A stretch of 64,000 nt of DNA from Streptomyces sp. HD (GCF_028369295.1 NZ_JAQMYP010000019.1:62001-126000), one strand, 5' to 3'; numbered from the stretch's first letter, positions 8,611 through 18,096 are shown. Notes: generated from the letters alone by a model not told the origin. Program-made: numbers and translations.

Positions 8611-11600
8611 ATGGCCGACCCCGCATACCCGGGCCGTCATGTCAGGTCCGACCTGACAGAAATACGGCGTTGGACGGAGACCAGCCTGTCCTACACCTTC
8701 AGCCCGCATTTCCACCCCTACGCACCCGAGCTGCTGGAACGACTGATCGCCGACTCTGTGCGAGGGCTGCAGGACGCCGACACCGAACCGGCCGTGCCCC
8801 CCGTGAATCTCCCCAATGGAAAACCGCGCCCCAAGCTGTACCGGGAGTTGTTCAGCTCCAGCGGCGCCTATCAGCCGACCGAGCTGGTCCCCAAAGAATC
8901 ATGGCCGGTCGCCGAATTGGACTTCTCCTCCACCGGCGCCTACTCGGTCTACAACTGGGAGCTCTTCTTCCATGTCCCCCTCACCATCGCGGTGCACCTC
9001 AGCCGCAACGGGCGGTACGCCGAGGCGCAACTCTGGTTCCACCACGTCTTCGACCCGACCACGGAAGAGCCCGGCGCCACACCCCAACGGTTCTGGAAGA
9101 CGGCACCCTTCCGCACGACCGACGTCGAATCCATCGAGGACGTGCTCACCAACCTGTCCAGCGAGGCCGTCCCCGAGCTGCGTGAACGCACCATGGCGAG
9201 CATCGACGAGTGGCAGCGCAACCCATTCCGCCCGCACCTCGTCGCCCGGCTCCGGCCGTCCGCGTACATGCTCTACACACTCATGGCCTACCTGGACAAC
9301 CTGATCGCCTGGGGCGATGCCCTGTTCGCCCAGGAGACCGGGGAGTCGGTGGCCGAGGCCACCCAGCTCTACATCCTGGCCGCCAATCTCCTGGGCCCGC
9401 GCCCCCAGGCGGTGCCGACAAAGGGCACGACCGCCACCCAGACCTACGCCACGCTGAAAAAGAACCGCCTCGACCCGTTCTCCAACGCCCTGGTGAAGTT
9501 GGAGACCGCCATCCCCTTCGACCTGTCCCCGCCGGGAGCCGCGTCGGCTTCGTCCGACGGCGCGGTGCGCTTCGGGGCACTCGGCCAGACCTTGTACTTC
9601 TGCGTGCCGCGCAACGACAAGGTGATCGGCTACTGGGACACCGTCGCCGACCGACTCTTCAAGATCCGCAACAGTCTGAGCCTGGCCGGCGTCTTCCGCC
9701 AACTCCCCACGTTCGACCCGCCCATCGACCCGGCCCTCCTCGCACGCGCCACCGCGGCCGGAGTCGACGTGGCGGCCGTGGTCGCAGGGGTGAACCAGCC
9801 CGCGCCGCTGGTCCGGTTCGCGGCCCTCGTCACCAAGACCGGCGAGCTGTGCCAGGAGGTCAAGAGCCTCGGCGGGGCGCTGCTGTCTGCAGTGGAGAAA
9901 CAGGACGGCGAAACGCTGGCGGCACTGCGCGCCCGGCACGAGACCTCGGCATTGGAACTCGCGAAGAGCGTCCGCTACGCCCAGTGGCAGGAAGCCGTCA
10001 AGAACCGAGAGGCGCTGGAGGCCTCACTCGCCATCGCCCGCGCGCGCTACACCTACTACGAACGGCTGTTGGGTCGCCCCGAAGCCGAGATCACTTTCGA
10101 AGACGTCGGCGCACTCGACAACGCCGCCATGGATACCGGTCGTTTCACCGGGACCGAGCCCTCCGTCGGGCTGCGCCCGATGCAGGTGGACATCGACGCG
10201 TCCGCGAGGGCGGAGGGCGGAGGTCCGGCGGGAGGGAACAAGATCAGCTCGTACGAGGCGAAGGAGCTGGATCTCCTTGATGCCTCCCAGATTCTGCAAG
10301 ACGTGGCAGCATTCCATGAGGCGGCCGGGGCCTTCCTGAACCTGATACCGACAGGGTCGATTTCCGGGGAGCCGTTCGGCGTCGGTGCCAGCATTTCGTT
10401 CGGCGGCTCCAATCTCTCGGGAATGATGACCGGGGCCGCAGCCGCAGCAAGGGGCGTGGCCTCCCGGATCGCGCATGAGGCCGGAAAGGCCGCGAAGATC
10501 GGCGGGTACGCACGGCGGGAACAGGATTGGATGTTCCAGAGCAACGCCGCCGCGGGCGACATCACACAGCTCAACAAACAGCTGCGCGCTGCCCAGATCC
10601 GCGAGTTCATGGCCGAACGGGAGGTGCACAACCACGACAAGCAGATAGACAAGGCCAGGGAGATCGAGACGTTCCTCGCCGGCGAGAGGCCCACCGGCAG
10701 GACCACCACGACGGCCTACTACGCGTTGCTGCGGCGCGAGGTCCGCGGGCTGTACAACCAGTGCTACGAGCTGGCCATCGACACCGCCCGCAAAGCCGAA
10801 CGCGCGCTGCGCAACGAACTCGGCGATCCGACTTTGACGTTCGTCCGGCCGAGCTACCTCGCCGGCCCGGAAGGGCTGCTGGCGGGGGAGAAACTGCACC
10901 TGGACATCCGCCGCATGGAAGTCGCCCACCTCGACCTCAACCGACGCGAATACGAACTCACCAAGCACATCAGCCTGCTCCAGGCAGATCCGTGGGCCCT
11001 GGTGACGCTGCGGGCGACCGGCCGATGCACGTTCACCATCCCCGAGGAACTGTTCGACCTCGACACCCCGGGCCACTACTTCCGCCGGATCAGGTCGGTG
11101 TCGCTGAGCATTCCGTGCGTCACCGGCCCGTACACCGGCGTCGCCTGCACCGTCAGGCTCCTGCGCAGTCGCGTGCGGACCAGCCCGCTGCTCAAGGACG
11201 GCCAGTACGCACCGGTCGCCGAAGGTGAGGACCGCTTCCACGACCAACTCGGGTCCACCGAGGCAATGGTCACCAGCTCCGCAACCAACGACAGCGGCCT
11301 GTTCGACCCCGGCCCGGGCGACGAACGACTGCTGCCGTTCGAGTACCGAGGTGCGATCAGCGAGTGGCAGGTCGAACTGCCGGACGGCCCCCGGCCCTTC
11401 GACTACGACACCATCACCGACATCGTCCTGCACGTGCGATACACCGCCAGGGACGGCGGCCAGGCCCTGCGGGACCGAGCCAGCGCCCACCTGCGGGACC
11501 TTCTCACCAGGGGAGCAGCAGCGGGCTCGGTGCGGCTTCTCTCAGTGCGGCACGAGTTCCCGACGGCCTGGGCGCGGTTCGTCAGCAGTGAGGCCGGCAA

Positions 11601-12003
11601 CGGGAGTTCGGCCAAGCACCCCAGGGCCGAGCTGAAACTTCCGCTGCGCGCGGAGCACTACCCCTTCTTCGCGGGGACCGGCCCGGCCCGGCTCACCAGC
11701 GTGGAACTGGTGGCCCGCTCGGCCACGGCCGAACAGCAACTGGTCCTGGTCGATCGCGCGTGGGACACGGACAATCCCGGCGACGAACAGGACAAGAAGA
11801 CCCGAGCGGTGAGGCTGACCAGCCGCCCGGAGCTGAAGGGGCTGCTTCGTGGTGTTCTGCGCGACGACCCGGCCATTCCTGGGAAACGGGCTTGGGATGA
11901 TCTACCGGAGCCAGTGGAAAGTTTCAGTTTATACTCTGAAAAAACCGATATGAAGGACCTCTTCGTCCTGCTGACCTGGAGCACGGGGGACTCGGCACTT
12001 TAG
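8611..12003 (+). CDS. Tc toxin TcA, C-terminal subunit (pore-forming and TcB-binding)
   Basis: Protein of 1130 residues that completes TcA. It begins around the conserved segment containing FHPYAPELL. TcA hallmarks follow: YSVYNWELFFHVPL and WFHHVFDPT (about 110-155), a Gly/Ala-rich pore segment near 577-625 (IPTGSISGEPFGVGASI), paired long helices, and a C-terminal TcB-binding domain with DTPGHYFRRIRSVSLSIPC near 815-835. The frame is +2 relative to the preceding gene. The frame stays open upstream of the ATG, back past 8521. GAGGAAGG lies 10 nt before the ATG, so independent translation is possible. Natural two-chain TcAs exist (TccA/TccB, YenA1/YenA2), so this may be a genuine split, a frameshift or a programmed shift. 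The sequence alone cannot decide. Confidence 0.88.
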   Translation: MADPAYPGRHVRSDLTEIRRWTETSLSYTFSPHFHPYAPELLERLIADSVRGLQDADTEPAVPPVNLPNGKPRPKLYRELFSSSGAYQPTELVPKESWPVAELDFSSTGAYSVYNWELFFHVPLTIAVHLSRNGRYAEAQLWFHHVFDPTTEEPGATPQRFWKTAPFRTTDVESIEDVLTNLSSEAVPELRERTMASIDEWQRNPFRPHLVARLRPSAYMLYTLMAYLDNLIAWGDALFAQETGESVAEATQLYILAANLLGPRPQAVPTKGTTATQTYATLKKNRLDPFSNALVKLETAIPFDLSPPGAASASSDGAVRFGALGQTLYFCVPRNDKVIGYWDTVADRLFKIRNSLSLAGVFRQLPTFDPPIDPALLARATAAGVDVAAVVAGVNQPAPLVRFAALVTKTGELCQEVKSLGGALLSAVEKQDGETLAALRARHETSALELAKSVRYAQWQEAVKNREALEASLAIARARYTYYERLLGRPEAEITFEDVGALDNAAMDTGRFTGTEPSVGLRPMQVDIDASARAEGGGPAGGNKISSYEAKELDLLDASQILQDVAAFHEAAGAFLNLIPTGSISGEPFGVGASISFGGSNLSGMMTGAAAAARGVASRIAHEAGKAAKIGGYARREQDWMFQSNAAAGDITQLNKQLRAAQIREFMAEREVHNHDKQIDKAREIETFLAGERPTGRTTTTAYYALLRREVRGLYNQCYELAIDTARKAERALRNELGDPTLTFVRPSYLAGPEGLLAGEKLHLDIRRMEVAHLDLNRREYELTKHISLLQADPWALVTLRATGRCTFTIPEELFDLDTPGHYFRRIRSVSLSIPCVTGPYTGVACTVRLLRSRVRTSPLLKDGQYAPVAEGEDRFHDQLGSTEAMVTSSATNDSGLFDPGPGDERLLPFEYRGAISEWQVELPDGPRPFDYDTITDIVLHVRYTARDGGQALRDRASAHLRDLLTRGAAAGSVRLLSVRHEFPTAWARFVSSEAGNGSSAKHPRAELKLPLRAEHYPFFAGTGPARLTSVELVARSATAEQQLVLVDRAWDTDNPGDEQDKKTRAVRLTSRPELKGLLRGVLRDDPAIPGKRAWDDLPEPVESFSLYSEKTDMKDLFVLLTWSTGDSAL

Positions 12004-12067
12004 AGGACGCCTATCAGGTTGAACTCGCCAAGCCGGGCTGTGGGAGATCTTCCAGAGGCGGCGCCTG

Positions 12068-12095
12068 CGCAGGTGGTCGACGTCGTCCACCTGCG
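12068..12095 (+). terminator. Stem-loop after the Tc toxin operon
   Basis: Perfect 9-bp inverted repeat CGCAGGTGG / CCACCTGCG with a 10-nt loop, 65 nt after the TcA stop. An overlapping alternative hairpin (CTGCGG at 12091-12096 with CCGCAG at 12107-12112) shares its right arm. The position between two convergent operons fits a terminator. There is no U-tract, as is common in Streptomyces. Confidence 0.5.
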
Positions 12096-12157
12096 GACGA
12101 CGCTCGCCGCAGGCTTCGTCGCCCCGGTCAGTCGGTCAAGGGCAGACGACTGCGTTG

Positions 12158-13318
12158 TCACACATCGTCCGTTCCTCTCACCACGCCCGCCAGCCGCTCC
12201 AGCGCGATCACACTGTGCCCCTCGACGAACGCGTCCACGCTCGGCAGTGCCGCCGCCATCCCCGCCGCGAGGGGCGCGTAGCCGGGGCGTGCCTTGCGCG
12301 GGTTGGCCCAGATCACCCGGTGGGCCAGCCGGTGCAGGCGGCGCATCTGGGTGCCGAGCAGCTCCGGGTCGTCCCGCTCCCAGCCGTCGGACAGCACCAC
12401 CACGATCGCGCCGCGCGCCAGGCCGCGCTGCCCCCAGCGGTCCAGGAACGCCCGCAGCAGCTCGCCCAGCCGGGTACCCCCGCGCCAGTCGGGCACCGCC
12501 GCCGCGACCGCCGCCATCGCCAGGTCCGGATCCCGGTGCGACATCTCCCGCGTCACCCGGGTCAGCCGGGTGCCGATCGTGAACACCTCCGTACGGCCGC
12601 CCCGCGCGGCGGCGTGCGCGAAGCGCAGCAGCGCGTCGGCGTACGGCGTCATGGAACCGCTGACGTCCACGAGCAGCACCACCCGGCGCGGGCGCTCCGT
12701 GCGGGTGTGCCGCCGCAGCAGGGCGGGCTCACCGCCGTGCCGCAGCAGCTCCCGCACGGTGCGATGCGGATCGACGGCCCCGCGCCGGGCCGGCCGCCGC
12801 CGCGGGGAGCGCCGTGTCTCGCCGCGCAGCGTGAACGCGGCCAGCAGCCGCCGCACCTGCGCGCGCTCGGCCGCGTCCAGGTCGGCGACGTCGCGGTGCC
12901 GGAGGACCTCGGCGGAACTGGCGAAGGCGGCCACCGGCGGGGCCTCCGCCGCGTCGTCCGCCTCCTCCCTGCGGCCGTCCGCGCGCGCCTCCCGCACGAC
13001 GAGCCGCAGCCGGGGCGCGGGAGTCTGCGTCCCGTGCCGTTCGGCGGGTTTCCCGGCGTCGAAACAGGCCGCGAACACCCTGTCGTACCGCTCCAGGTCG
13101 TCCCGGTCGCCGCACAGCGTCAGCCGCCCCGCCCAGTAGACGTCCGCCCGCATCCCCGGCCGCAGGGCGTCCACCGCGCCGAGGAAGGCGTGCACCCGCT
13201 CGGTGCTCGCGTCGACACCCGCCGCACGCAGGGCACGGGCGAAGCCCAGGAGCGCGGCGTCCGCGGCGAGCACCCCGGTCCGGCCCGTCATGCCGGTGCC
13301 GCCAGCCATGCCCGTCAC
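12158..13318 (-). CDS. coxE: CoxE-like von Willebrand factor A domain protein
   Basis: Protein of 386 residues with a C-terminal VWA domain carrying the MIDAS metal-site motif DVSGSMTPY near residue 213. CoxE-family proteins work with the MoxR-type ATPase CoxD in maturing the active site of aerobic CO dehydrogenase-type enzymes, inferred to be sulfuration of the Mo-Cu or Mo centre. The GTG start at 13318 overlaps the coxD stop (GTGA), so the gene is translationally coupled and is the last of the operon. An internal ATG at 13309 is an alternative start. Arg-rich low-complexity stretches in the middle separate the N-terminal helical part from the VWA domain. Confidence 0.85.
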   Translation of the reverse strand: MTGMAGGTGMTGRTGVLAADAALLGFARALRAAGVDASTERVHAFLGAVDALRPGMRADVYWAGRLTLCGDRDDLERYDRVFAACFDAGKPAERHGTQTPAPRLRLVVREARADGRREEADDAAEAPPVAAFASSAEVLRHRDVADLDAAERAQVRRLLAAFTLRGETRRSPRRRPARRGAVDPHRTVRELLRHGGEPALLRRHTRTERPRRVVLLVDVSGSMTPYADALLRFAHAAARGGRTEVFTIGTRLTRVTREMSHRDPDLAMAAVAAAVPDWRGGTRLGELLRAFLDRWGQRGLARGAIVVVLSDGWERDDPELLGTQMRRLHRLAHRVIWANPRKARPGYAPLAAGMAAALPSVDAFVEGHSVIALERLAGVVRGTDDV

Positions 13319-14190
13319 GCCCCTCGCGCCGCGAGTATCGCCGCGAAGTCCAGCCCCCGCGCCCGCTCCGCGTCCTCCCGGTACTTCAGCACCGACCCCA
13401 GCGTGGCCATCGCCAGCTCCGCGTCCACCTCGCCCGCGCCCAGCGTGTCCAGCGCCTCGGCCCAGTCGATCGTCTCGGCGACACCCGGCGGTTTGAGCAG
13501 GTCCTGTGCGCGCAGGGCGTGCACCAACGCCGTCACCTGCTCCGCCAGCCGCGCCGACACCCCCGGCAACCGCCGCCGTACGATGGCCAGTTCGCGCGCG
13601 AAGGCGGGATGGTCGAACCAGTGGTACAGGCAGCGCCGCTTGAGCGCGTCGTGCACCTCGCGGGTGCGGTTGGAGGTCAGCACGACCACCGGCGGCGCCT
13701 CGGCGCGCAGCGTGCCGAGCTCCGGGATGGTGACCGAGAACTCCGACAGCAGCTCCAGCAGGAACGCCTCGAACTCGTCGTCGGCGCGGTCGATCTCGTC
13801 GACCAGCAGCACCGACGGCTGCGTCTGCAGCGCCTTGAGCAGTGGCCGGGCCACCAGGAACCGCCGGTCGTACAGCTCGCTCTCCAGCCGGTCGGCGTCC
13901 GTGACACCGGCGGCCTCGGCGGCCCGCAGATGCAGCAGCTGACGCGGGAAGTCCCAGTCGTACAGGGCCTGTGAGGCGTCGATGCCCTCATGGCACTGCA
14001 ACCGGATCAGCGGGGCGTCCAGCGCCTCGGCGAGGGCGGACGCGAGCGCGGTCTTGCCGACGCCCGCGTCGCCCTCGCAGAACAGCGGCCGGCCCAGCCG
14101 CAGGGCCAGGAAGCAGGCGATGGCCAGCCCGTCGTCGACGAGGTACCCCGTCTCCTCCAGGCGGGCCCGCACCTGCTCCGGGCCGTCCAT
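13315..14190 (-). CDS. coxD: CoxD-like MoxR-family AAA+ ATPase
   Basis: Protein of 291 residues. Walker A is GDAGVGKTALA near residue 40, Walker B is LLVDEIDR near 110, and the sensor segment VVLTSNRTREVHDALKRRC is typical of MoxR/CoxD ATPases. It is a cytoplasmic chaperone-like ATPase that acts with the VWA protein encoded next to it. The ATG at 14190 lies 15 nt after the coxM stop. The stop codon overlaps the GTG start of coxE. Confidence 0.9.
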   Translation of the reverse strand: MDGPEQVRARLEETGYLVDDGLAIACFLALRLGRPLFCEGDAGVGKTALASALAEALDAPLIRLQCHEGIDASQALYDWDFPRQLLHLRAAEAAGVTDADRLESELYDRRFLVARPLLKALQTQPSVLLVDEIDRADDEFEAFLLELLSEFSVTIPELGTLRAEAPPVVVLTSNRTREVHDALKRRCLYHWFDHPAFARELAIVRRRLPGVSARLAEQVTALVHALRAQDLLKPPGVAETIDWAEALDTLGAGEVDAELAMATLGSVLKYREDAERARGLDFAAILAARGA

Positions 14191-14205
14191 GCCGGTGATC
14201 GCCGC

Positions 14206-15060
14206 TCACCCCATCCCGGCGGCCGCCAGCACCGCCCGCTTGGTGAGCACCCGGGCCAGATGCGCCCGGTACTCGGGTGAGGCCGAGGTGTCCTGCGACG
14301 GCTGGGTGCCGTCCGCCGCCTCCTGGGCGGCCCGGGCCACCGCGTCCGGATCCGAGGCGCCGGCCAGGGCCTCCTCGGCCGAGAAGGCGCGCAGGGGCGT
14401 GGCGCCCATGTTGGACAGCCCGACCCGCGCCTCGGCGACCTGCCCGTCGTCGCGCCGCACCAGAGCGGCCACACCGACGATCGGCCACGACTGGGCGACC
14501 CGGTGGAACTTCTCGTACTTGAAACCCCAGCCGTCCGCCTTCGGCACCCGCACCTCCATCAGCAGCTCGTCGGGGGCAAGCGCGGACTGCAGATAGTCGA
14601 CGAAGAACTCCCGCGCCGGGATGACGCGCCGCCCGCGCGGGCCGACCGCCACCAGCTCGGCGTCCAGGGCCAGCACCACCGCGGGCAGGTCCCCGGCCGG
14701 ATCGGCGTGCGCGAGCGAACCGCCGAGGGTGCCCCGGTGCCGTACCGCGGGATCGGCGACCGTGGCCGTCGCGGCGGCCAGCAGAGCGGCGTGGCGGCGG
14801 ACCAGCGGGTCGTGGATCACGCTGTGGTGCGTGGTCATGGCGCCGATGACGAGTGTGCCGTCGTCCTCGCGCACCCCGCGCAGCTCGGGGACGCGGCCGA
14901 CGTCCACGAGGAGTTCGGGGAAGGCCAGCCGCATCCTCAGCAGCGGCAGCAGGCTCTGCCCGCCGGCCAGGACCTTGGCGTCCTCGCCCCCCTCGGCGAG
15001 CGCGCGCACCGCGTCGGCGACGCTGGTGGGACGGGCGTAGTCGAATGCCGGAGGGATCAT
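14206..15060 (-). CDS. coxM: Molybdenum hydroxylase medium (FAD) subunit, CoxM type
   Basis: Protein of 284 residues, the usual size of the FAD-binding subunit of xanthine-dehydrogenase/CO-dehydrogenase family enzymes. Two FAD pyrophosphate-binding loops are visible: AGGQSLLPLLRMRL near 32-45 and TLGGSLAHADPAGDLP near 108-123. It passes electrons from the FeS subunit to an acceptor. Its ATG overlaps the coxL stop (ATGA), so it is coupled to the large subunit. Confidence 0.9.
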   Translation of the reverse strand: MIPPAFDYARPTSVADAVRALAEGGEDAKVLAGGQSLLPLLRMRLAFPELLVDVGRVPELRGVREDDGTLVIGAMTTHHSVIHDPLVRRHAALLAAATATVADPAVRHRGTLGGSLAHADPAGDLPAVVLALDAELVAVGPRGRRVIPAREFFVDYLQSALAPDELLMEVRVPKADGWGFKYEKFHRVAQSWPIVGVAALVRRDDGQVAEARVGLSNMGATPLRAFSAEEALAGASDPDAVARAAQEAADGTQPSQDTSASPEYRAHLARVLTKRAVLAAAGMG

Positions 15061-17417
15061 GACCGTGCCTCCTCGATCGCCTTCCAGACCCGCTCGGGCG
15101 TGCAGGGCATCCGGATGTCCGTCACGCCCAGAGGGCGCAGCGCGTCCAGGACCGCGTTGACGACGGCCGGCGTCGAGGCGATCGTCGCGGTCTCACCGAC
15201 TCCCTTGACGCCCAAGGCGTTCGAGGTCGCCGGGGTCTCGGTCCGGTCCGTCACGAAGTCGGGCAGGTCGGCGGCCGACGGCACCAGGTAGTCGGCCATC
15301 GTGCCGGAGACGAGGTTGCCCTCGTCGTCGTAGACGGCCTCCTCGTACAGCGCCTGGGCGATGCCCTGCGCCAGCCCGCCGTGCACTTGGCCCTCCACGA
15401 TCACCGGGTTGATCACCCGGCCGACGTCGTCGACAGCCACGTACGACCGGATGTGGGTCTGCCCGGTCTCCGTGTCGACCTCGACCGCGCACAGGTGGGT
15501 GCCGTGCGGGAAGGAGAAGGTGTCCGGGTCGAGCAGGTGCTCGGCGTTGATGGTGGGCTCCATGCCGTCGGGCAGGTCGTGCGAGGAGAACGTCTCGAAG
15601 GCGACCTCCTGGATGGTCTTCCTCGCCTCGGGGGAGCCCTTCACCGAGAAGACCCCGTTCGCGAAGTCCAGGTCCTGCTCGCTCGCCTCCAGCAGATGGG
15701 CGGCCACCTTGCGGGCCTTGTCCACCACCTTCAGCGCCGCGTGGTGGACGGCCATCCCGCCGACCACGAGCGACCGGGAGCCGTAGGTGTCCATGCCCTG
15801 CGGGGCCGCCTTGGTGTCGCCGTGCACCACCTCGACGTCGTCGAAGGGGACCCCGAGGACATCGGCGGCGATCTGGCTCCAGCAGGTCGCATGGCCCTGC
15901 CCGTGTGGGCTGGTGCCGGTGACCACCTCGACCTTGCCGGTGGGCAGCATCCGGATGCTCGCCGCCTCCCAGCCGCCGGCCGCGTACCGCAGGTCCTTCA
16001 GGATCCGGCTCGGTGCGAGACCGCACATCTCGGTGTACGTGGAGACGCCGATGCCCAGCCGTACGGTGTCCGCCCGCCCGTTGCGGTCGGCCTGCTCGGC
16101 GCGGAGCTTGTCGTAGTCGAACAGTTCCAGCGCCTTCGCCGTCGCCGCCTCGTAGTTGCCGCTGTCGTAGGTCAGACCCGCCACGCTCGTGTGCGGGAAC
16201 TCCTCGTGCCGGATCCAGTTCCGGCGCCGCAACTCGACCGGGTCCATGCCGAGTTCGACGGCGAGCTCGTCCATGGTGCGCTCGATGGCGAACGTCGCCT
16301 CGGGGCGTCCGGCACCGCGGTAGGCGTCCGTCGGCGTCCGGGTCGTGAAGACGCCCGTGCAGGTGAACTCGTAGGCGTCCATCTTGTAGATGCCCGGGTA
16401 CATGAACGCCCCGAGGAGCGGCGTGCCCGGCGTGATCAGCATCAGGTAGGCGCCCATGTCGGCCAGCAGGTCGACCTTGAGGCCGAGGACCTTGCCGTCG
16501 CGGTTCGCGGCGATCTCGACGTCCTGGATCATGCCGCGCCCGTGGTGGGTCGCGAGGTAGCCCTCGGACCGGGACTCGGTCCACTTGACCGGCCGGCCGA
16601 GGTGCCGGGCGATGGCGAGGGCGATGGCCTCCTCGCCGTAGACCTGGAGCTTGGAGCCGAAGCCGCCGCCGACGTCCGGGGCGATGACCCGGATCTTGTT
16701 CTCGGGGATGCCGGTGACCATGGCCATCAGCAGGCGCACGATGTGCGGGATCTGCGTCGAGGAGTACAGCGTGTACTCGCCGGACGCCGCGATCGGCGTG
16801 ACCACGACCGCGCGGGGCTCCATCGCGTTGGGGATCAGCCGCTGCTGGTGGTAGCGGCGCTTCAGCGTCAGCTCGGCGCGCTGCCGAACGGAGCCGAAGT
16901 CCTCGCCCGTCTTCAGCGGCCAGGTGTAGCAGCGGTTGGTGCCCTTGTCGGCGTGCACCAGCGGGGAGTCCGGCTCCAGCGCGGCCTCCAGGTCGAGCAC
17001 CGGGGGCAGCGGCTCGTAGTCGACCTCGATCGCTTCCAGCGCGTCCGCGGCGGCGTACCGGTCGCGGGCCACGACGACGGCCACCGGGTCGCCGGCGTGG
17101 CGCACCTCGTCGACGGCGAGCGGCGGATGGTCGGGCATGACGATGTCCTCGGTCACCGGCCAGACGCAGGGCATCGAGCCGAGCCCCTCTGCCAGGTCGG
17201 CGCCGCTGAACGCGGCGATGACACCGGGGCGTTCGAGGGCGGGGGAGACGTCGACGCGCTCGATGCGGGCGTGTGCCATCGGGCTGCGCAGAAGCGCGAA
17301 ATGCAGCAGTCCGTTGACGCTGATGTTGTCCGTCCAGTTGGTCTGGCCGGTGATCAGGTGGGCGTCCTCCTTGCGGGGCCGGGCACGGCCGACCTCTCGC
17401 TCCGCCGTCCCGGTCAT
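15057..17417 (-). CDS. coxL: Molybdenum hydroxylase large subunit, form II CoxL type
   Basis: Protein of 786 residues. The ATG at 17417 overlaps the coxS stop (ATGA). The open frame continues 73 codons further upstream, but that stretch is inside coxS and reads as a shadow. The sequence starts with RKEDAHLITGQ and carries molybdopterin-binding segments such as VGGGFGSKLQ and SPHGQGHAT. Near the C-terminus it has KGVGETAT, containing the catalytic Glu. The active-site loop at about 365-371 reads AYRGAGR, the form II signature. True CO dehydrogenases (form I) have AYxCSFR, with a Cys that binds copper. The natural substrate is therefore uncertain: an aldehyde, a purine-like compound, or CO at low efficiency. 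Confidence 0.9.
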   Translation of the reverse strand: MTGTAEREVGRARPRKEDAHLITGQTNWTDNISVNGLLHFALLRSPMAHARIERVDVSPALERPGVIAAFSGADLAEGLGSMPCVWPVTEDIVMPDHPPLAVDEVRHAGDPVAVVVARDRYAAADALEAIEVDYEPLPPVLDLEAALEPDSPLVHADKGTNRCYTWPLKTGEDFGSVRQRAELTLKRRYHQQRLIPNAMEPRAVVVTPIAASGEYTLYSSTQIPHIVRLLMAMVTGIPENKIRVIAPDVGGGFGSKLQVYGEEAIALAIARHLGRPVKWTESRSEGYLATHHGRGMIQDVEIAANRDGKVLGLKVDLLADMGAYLMLITPGTPLLGAFMYPGIYKMDAYEFTCTGVFTTRTPTDAYRGAGRPEATFAIERTMDELAVELGMDPVELRRRNWIRHEEFPHTSVAGLTYDSGNYEAATAKALELFDYDKLRAEQADRNGRADTVRLGIGVSTYTEMCGLAPSRILKDLRYAAGGWEAASIRMLPTGKVEVVTGTSPHGQGHATCWSQIAADVLGVPFDDVEVVHGDTKAAPQGMDTYGSRSLVVGGMAVHHAALKVVDKARKVAAHLLEASEQDLDFANGVFSVKGSPEARKTIQEVAFETFSSHDLPDGMEPTINAEHLLDPDTFSFPHGTHLCAVEVDTETGQTHIRSYVAVDDVGRVINPVIVEGQVHGGLAQGIAQALYEEAVYDDEGNLVSGTMADYLVPSAADLPDFVTDRTETPATSNALGVKGVGETATIASTPAVVNAVLDALRPLGVTDIRMPCTPERVWKAIEEARS

Positions 17418-17884
17418 GTCGTGACCTCCTGTTCGGAGGCGGCCAGGACGGCCTCCACGATGTTCTGGTAGCCGGTGCAGCGGCAGAGGTTGCCCTCCAG
17501 ACCGTGCCGCACCTCGTCCGGCGTGGGATGCGGGTGCTCGCGCAGCAGATCGCGGGCCGCCATGATCATGCCCGGGGTGCAGTATCCGCACTGCAGCGCG
17601 TGCCGCTCGTGGAACGCCTTCTGCAGATCGGTCCACTCGCCGTTCCGGGCGAGCCCCTGCACCGTGGTCACCTCACCGCCGTCCGCCTGGACGGTCAGCA
17701 CCGAGCAGCTCTTGACGCTCTCGCCGTCGAGATCGACCGTGCAGGACCCGCAGTTGGAGGTGTCGCAGCCGATCGGGGTGCCGGTCAGGCCGAGTCGGTC
17801 GCGCAGATAGTGGATCAGCAGGAGACGGGGTTCCACGTCGTCCTGGTATGTCGTGCCGTCCACCTTCACCGAGATGTGGGTCAT
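17414..17884 (-). CDS. coxS: Molybdenum hydroxylase small (2x[2Fe-2S]) subunit, CoxS type
   Basis: Protein of 156 residues with the two iron-sulfur sites of this family. The plant-ferredoxin-like cluster uses Cys40, Cys45, Cys48 and Cys60 (CDTSNCGSC). The C-terminal helical cluster has CGYCTPG and CRCTGY. It carries electrons between the Mo centre and FAD. First gene of the coxSLMDE order. GGAGG precedes the ATG by about 5 nt. The 212-bp region upstream is shared with the divergent resistance gene and must hold the operon promoter. No clear -35/-10 pair was found for this side. Confidence 0.92.
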   Translation of the reverse strand: MTHISVKVDGTTYQDDVEPRLLLIHYLRDRLGLTGTPIGCDTSNCGSCTVDLDGESVKSCSVLTVQADGGEVTTVQGLARNGEWTDLQKAFHERHALQCGYCTPGMIMAARDLLREHPHPTPDEVRHGLEGNLCRCTGYQNIVEAVLAASEQEVTT

Positions 17885-18016
17885 GTGCCCTCCAAAGGCC
17901 GATCGGGGGATAAGAGGGGAAACATCGGCCGGGCGTGATGTACGTCACTCTAGGGCGGGTCCGGTGTGACGGCGAGTGCTGCGACCGGGTTCGTTGAGCG
18001 TTAATCCATTGCCTGT

Positions 18017-18050
18017 CGGGGCCCGCCCCTGGTCCACTTCACGGGCCCCG
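18017..18050 (+). promoter_or_regulatory. Stem-loop in the leader region of the ribosomal protection gene
   Basis: Perfect 9-bp inverted repeat CGGGGCCCG / CGGGCCCCG with a 16-nt loop, 47 nt before a leader ORF and 111 nt before the resistance gene. Its position suggests an attenuator-type hairpin or an operator in the 5' region. Whether it is transcribed is not known. Confidence 0.45.
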
Positions 18051-18096
18051 TCGGTACACAGAACGGGTCCCCGTCGTCACCCATCGAGGAGCAAAG

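Noticed and set aside
2507..8626. A 2039-codon open frame antisense to TcA
   Set aside because: It is the complementary-strand shadow of a GC-rich gene. Its composition is Arg/Gly/Gln-rich with no domain pattern, while the + strand shows clear TcA motifs.
15381..17471. A 696-codon open frame antisense to coxL
   Set aside because: Shadow of coxL. It has no motifs, and codon bias supports the other strand.
12158..17884. Calling the operon a true aerobic CO dehydrogenase
   Set aside because: The large subunit has the form II loop AYRGAGR without the Cu-binding Cys.
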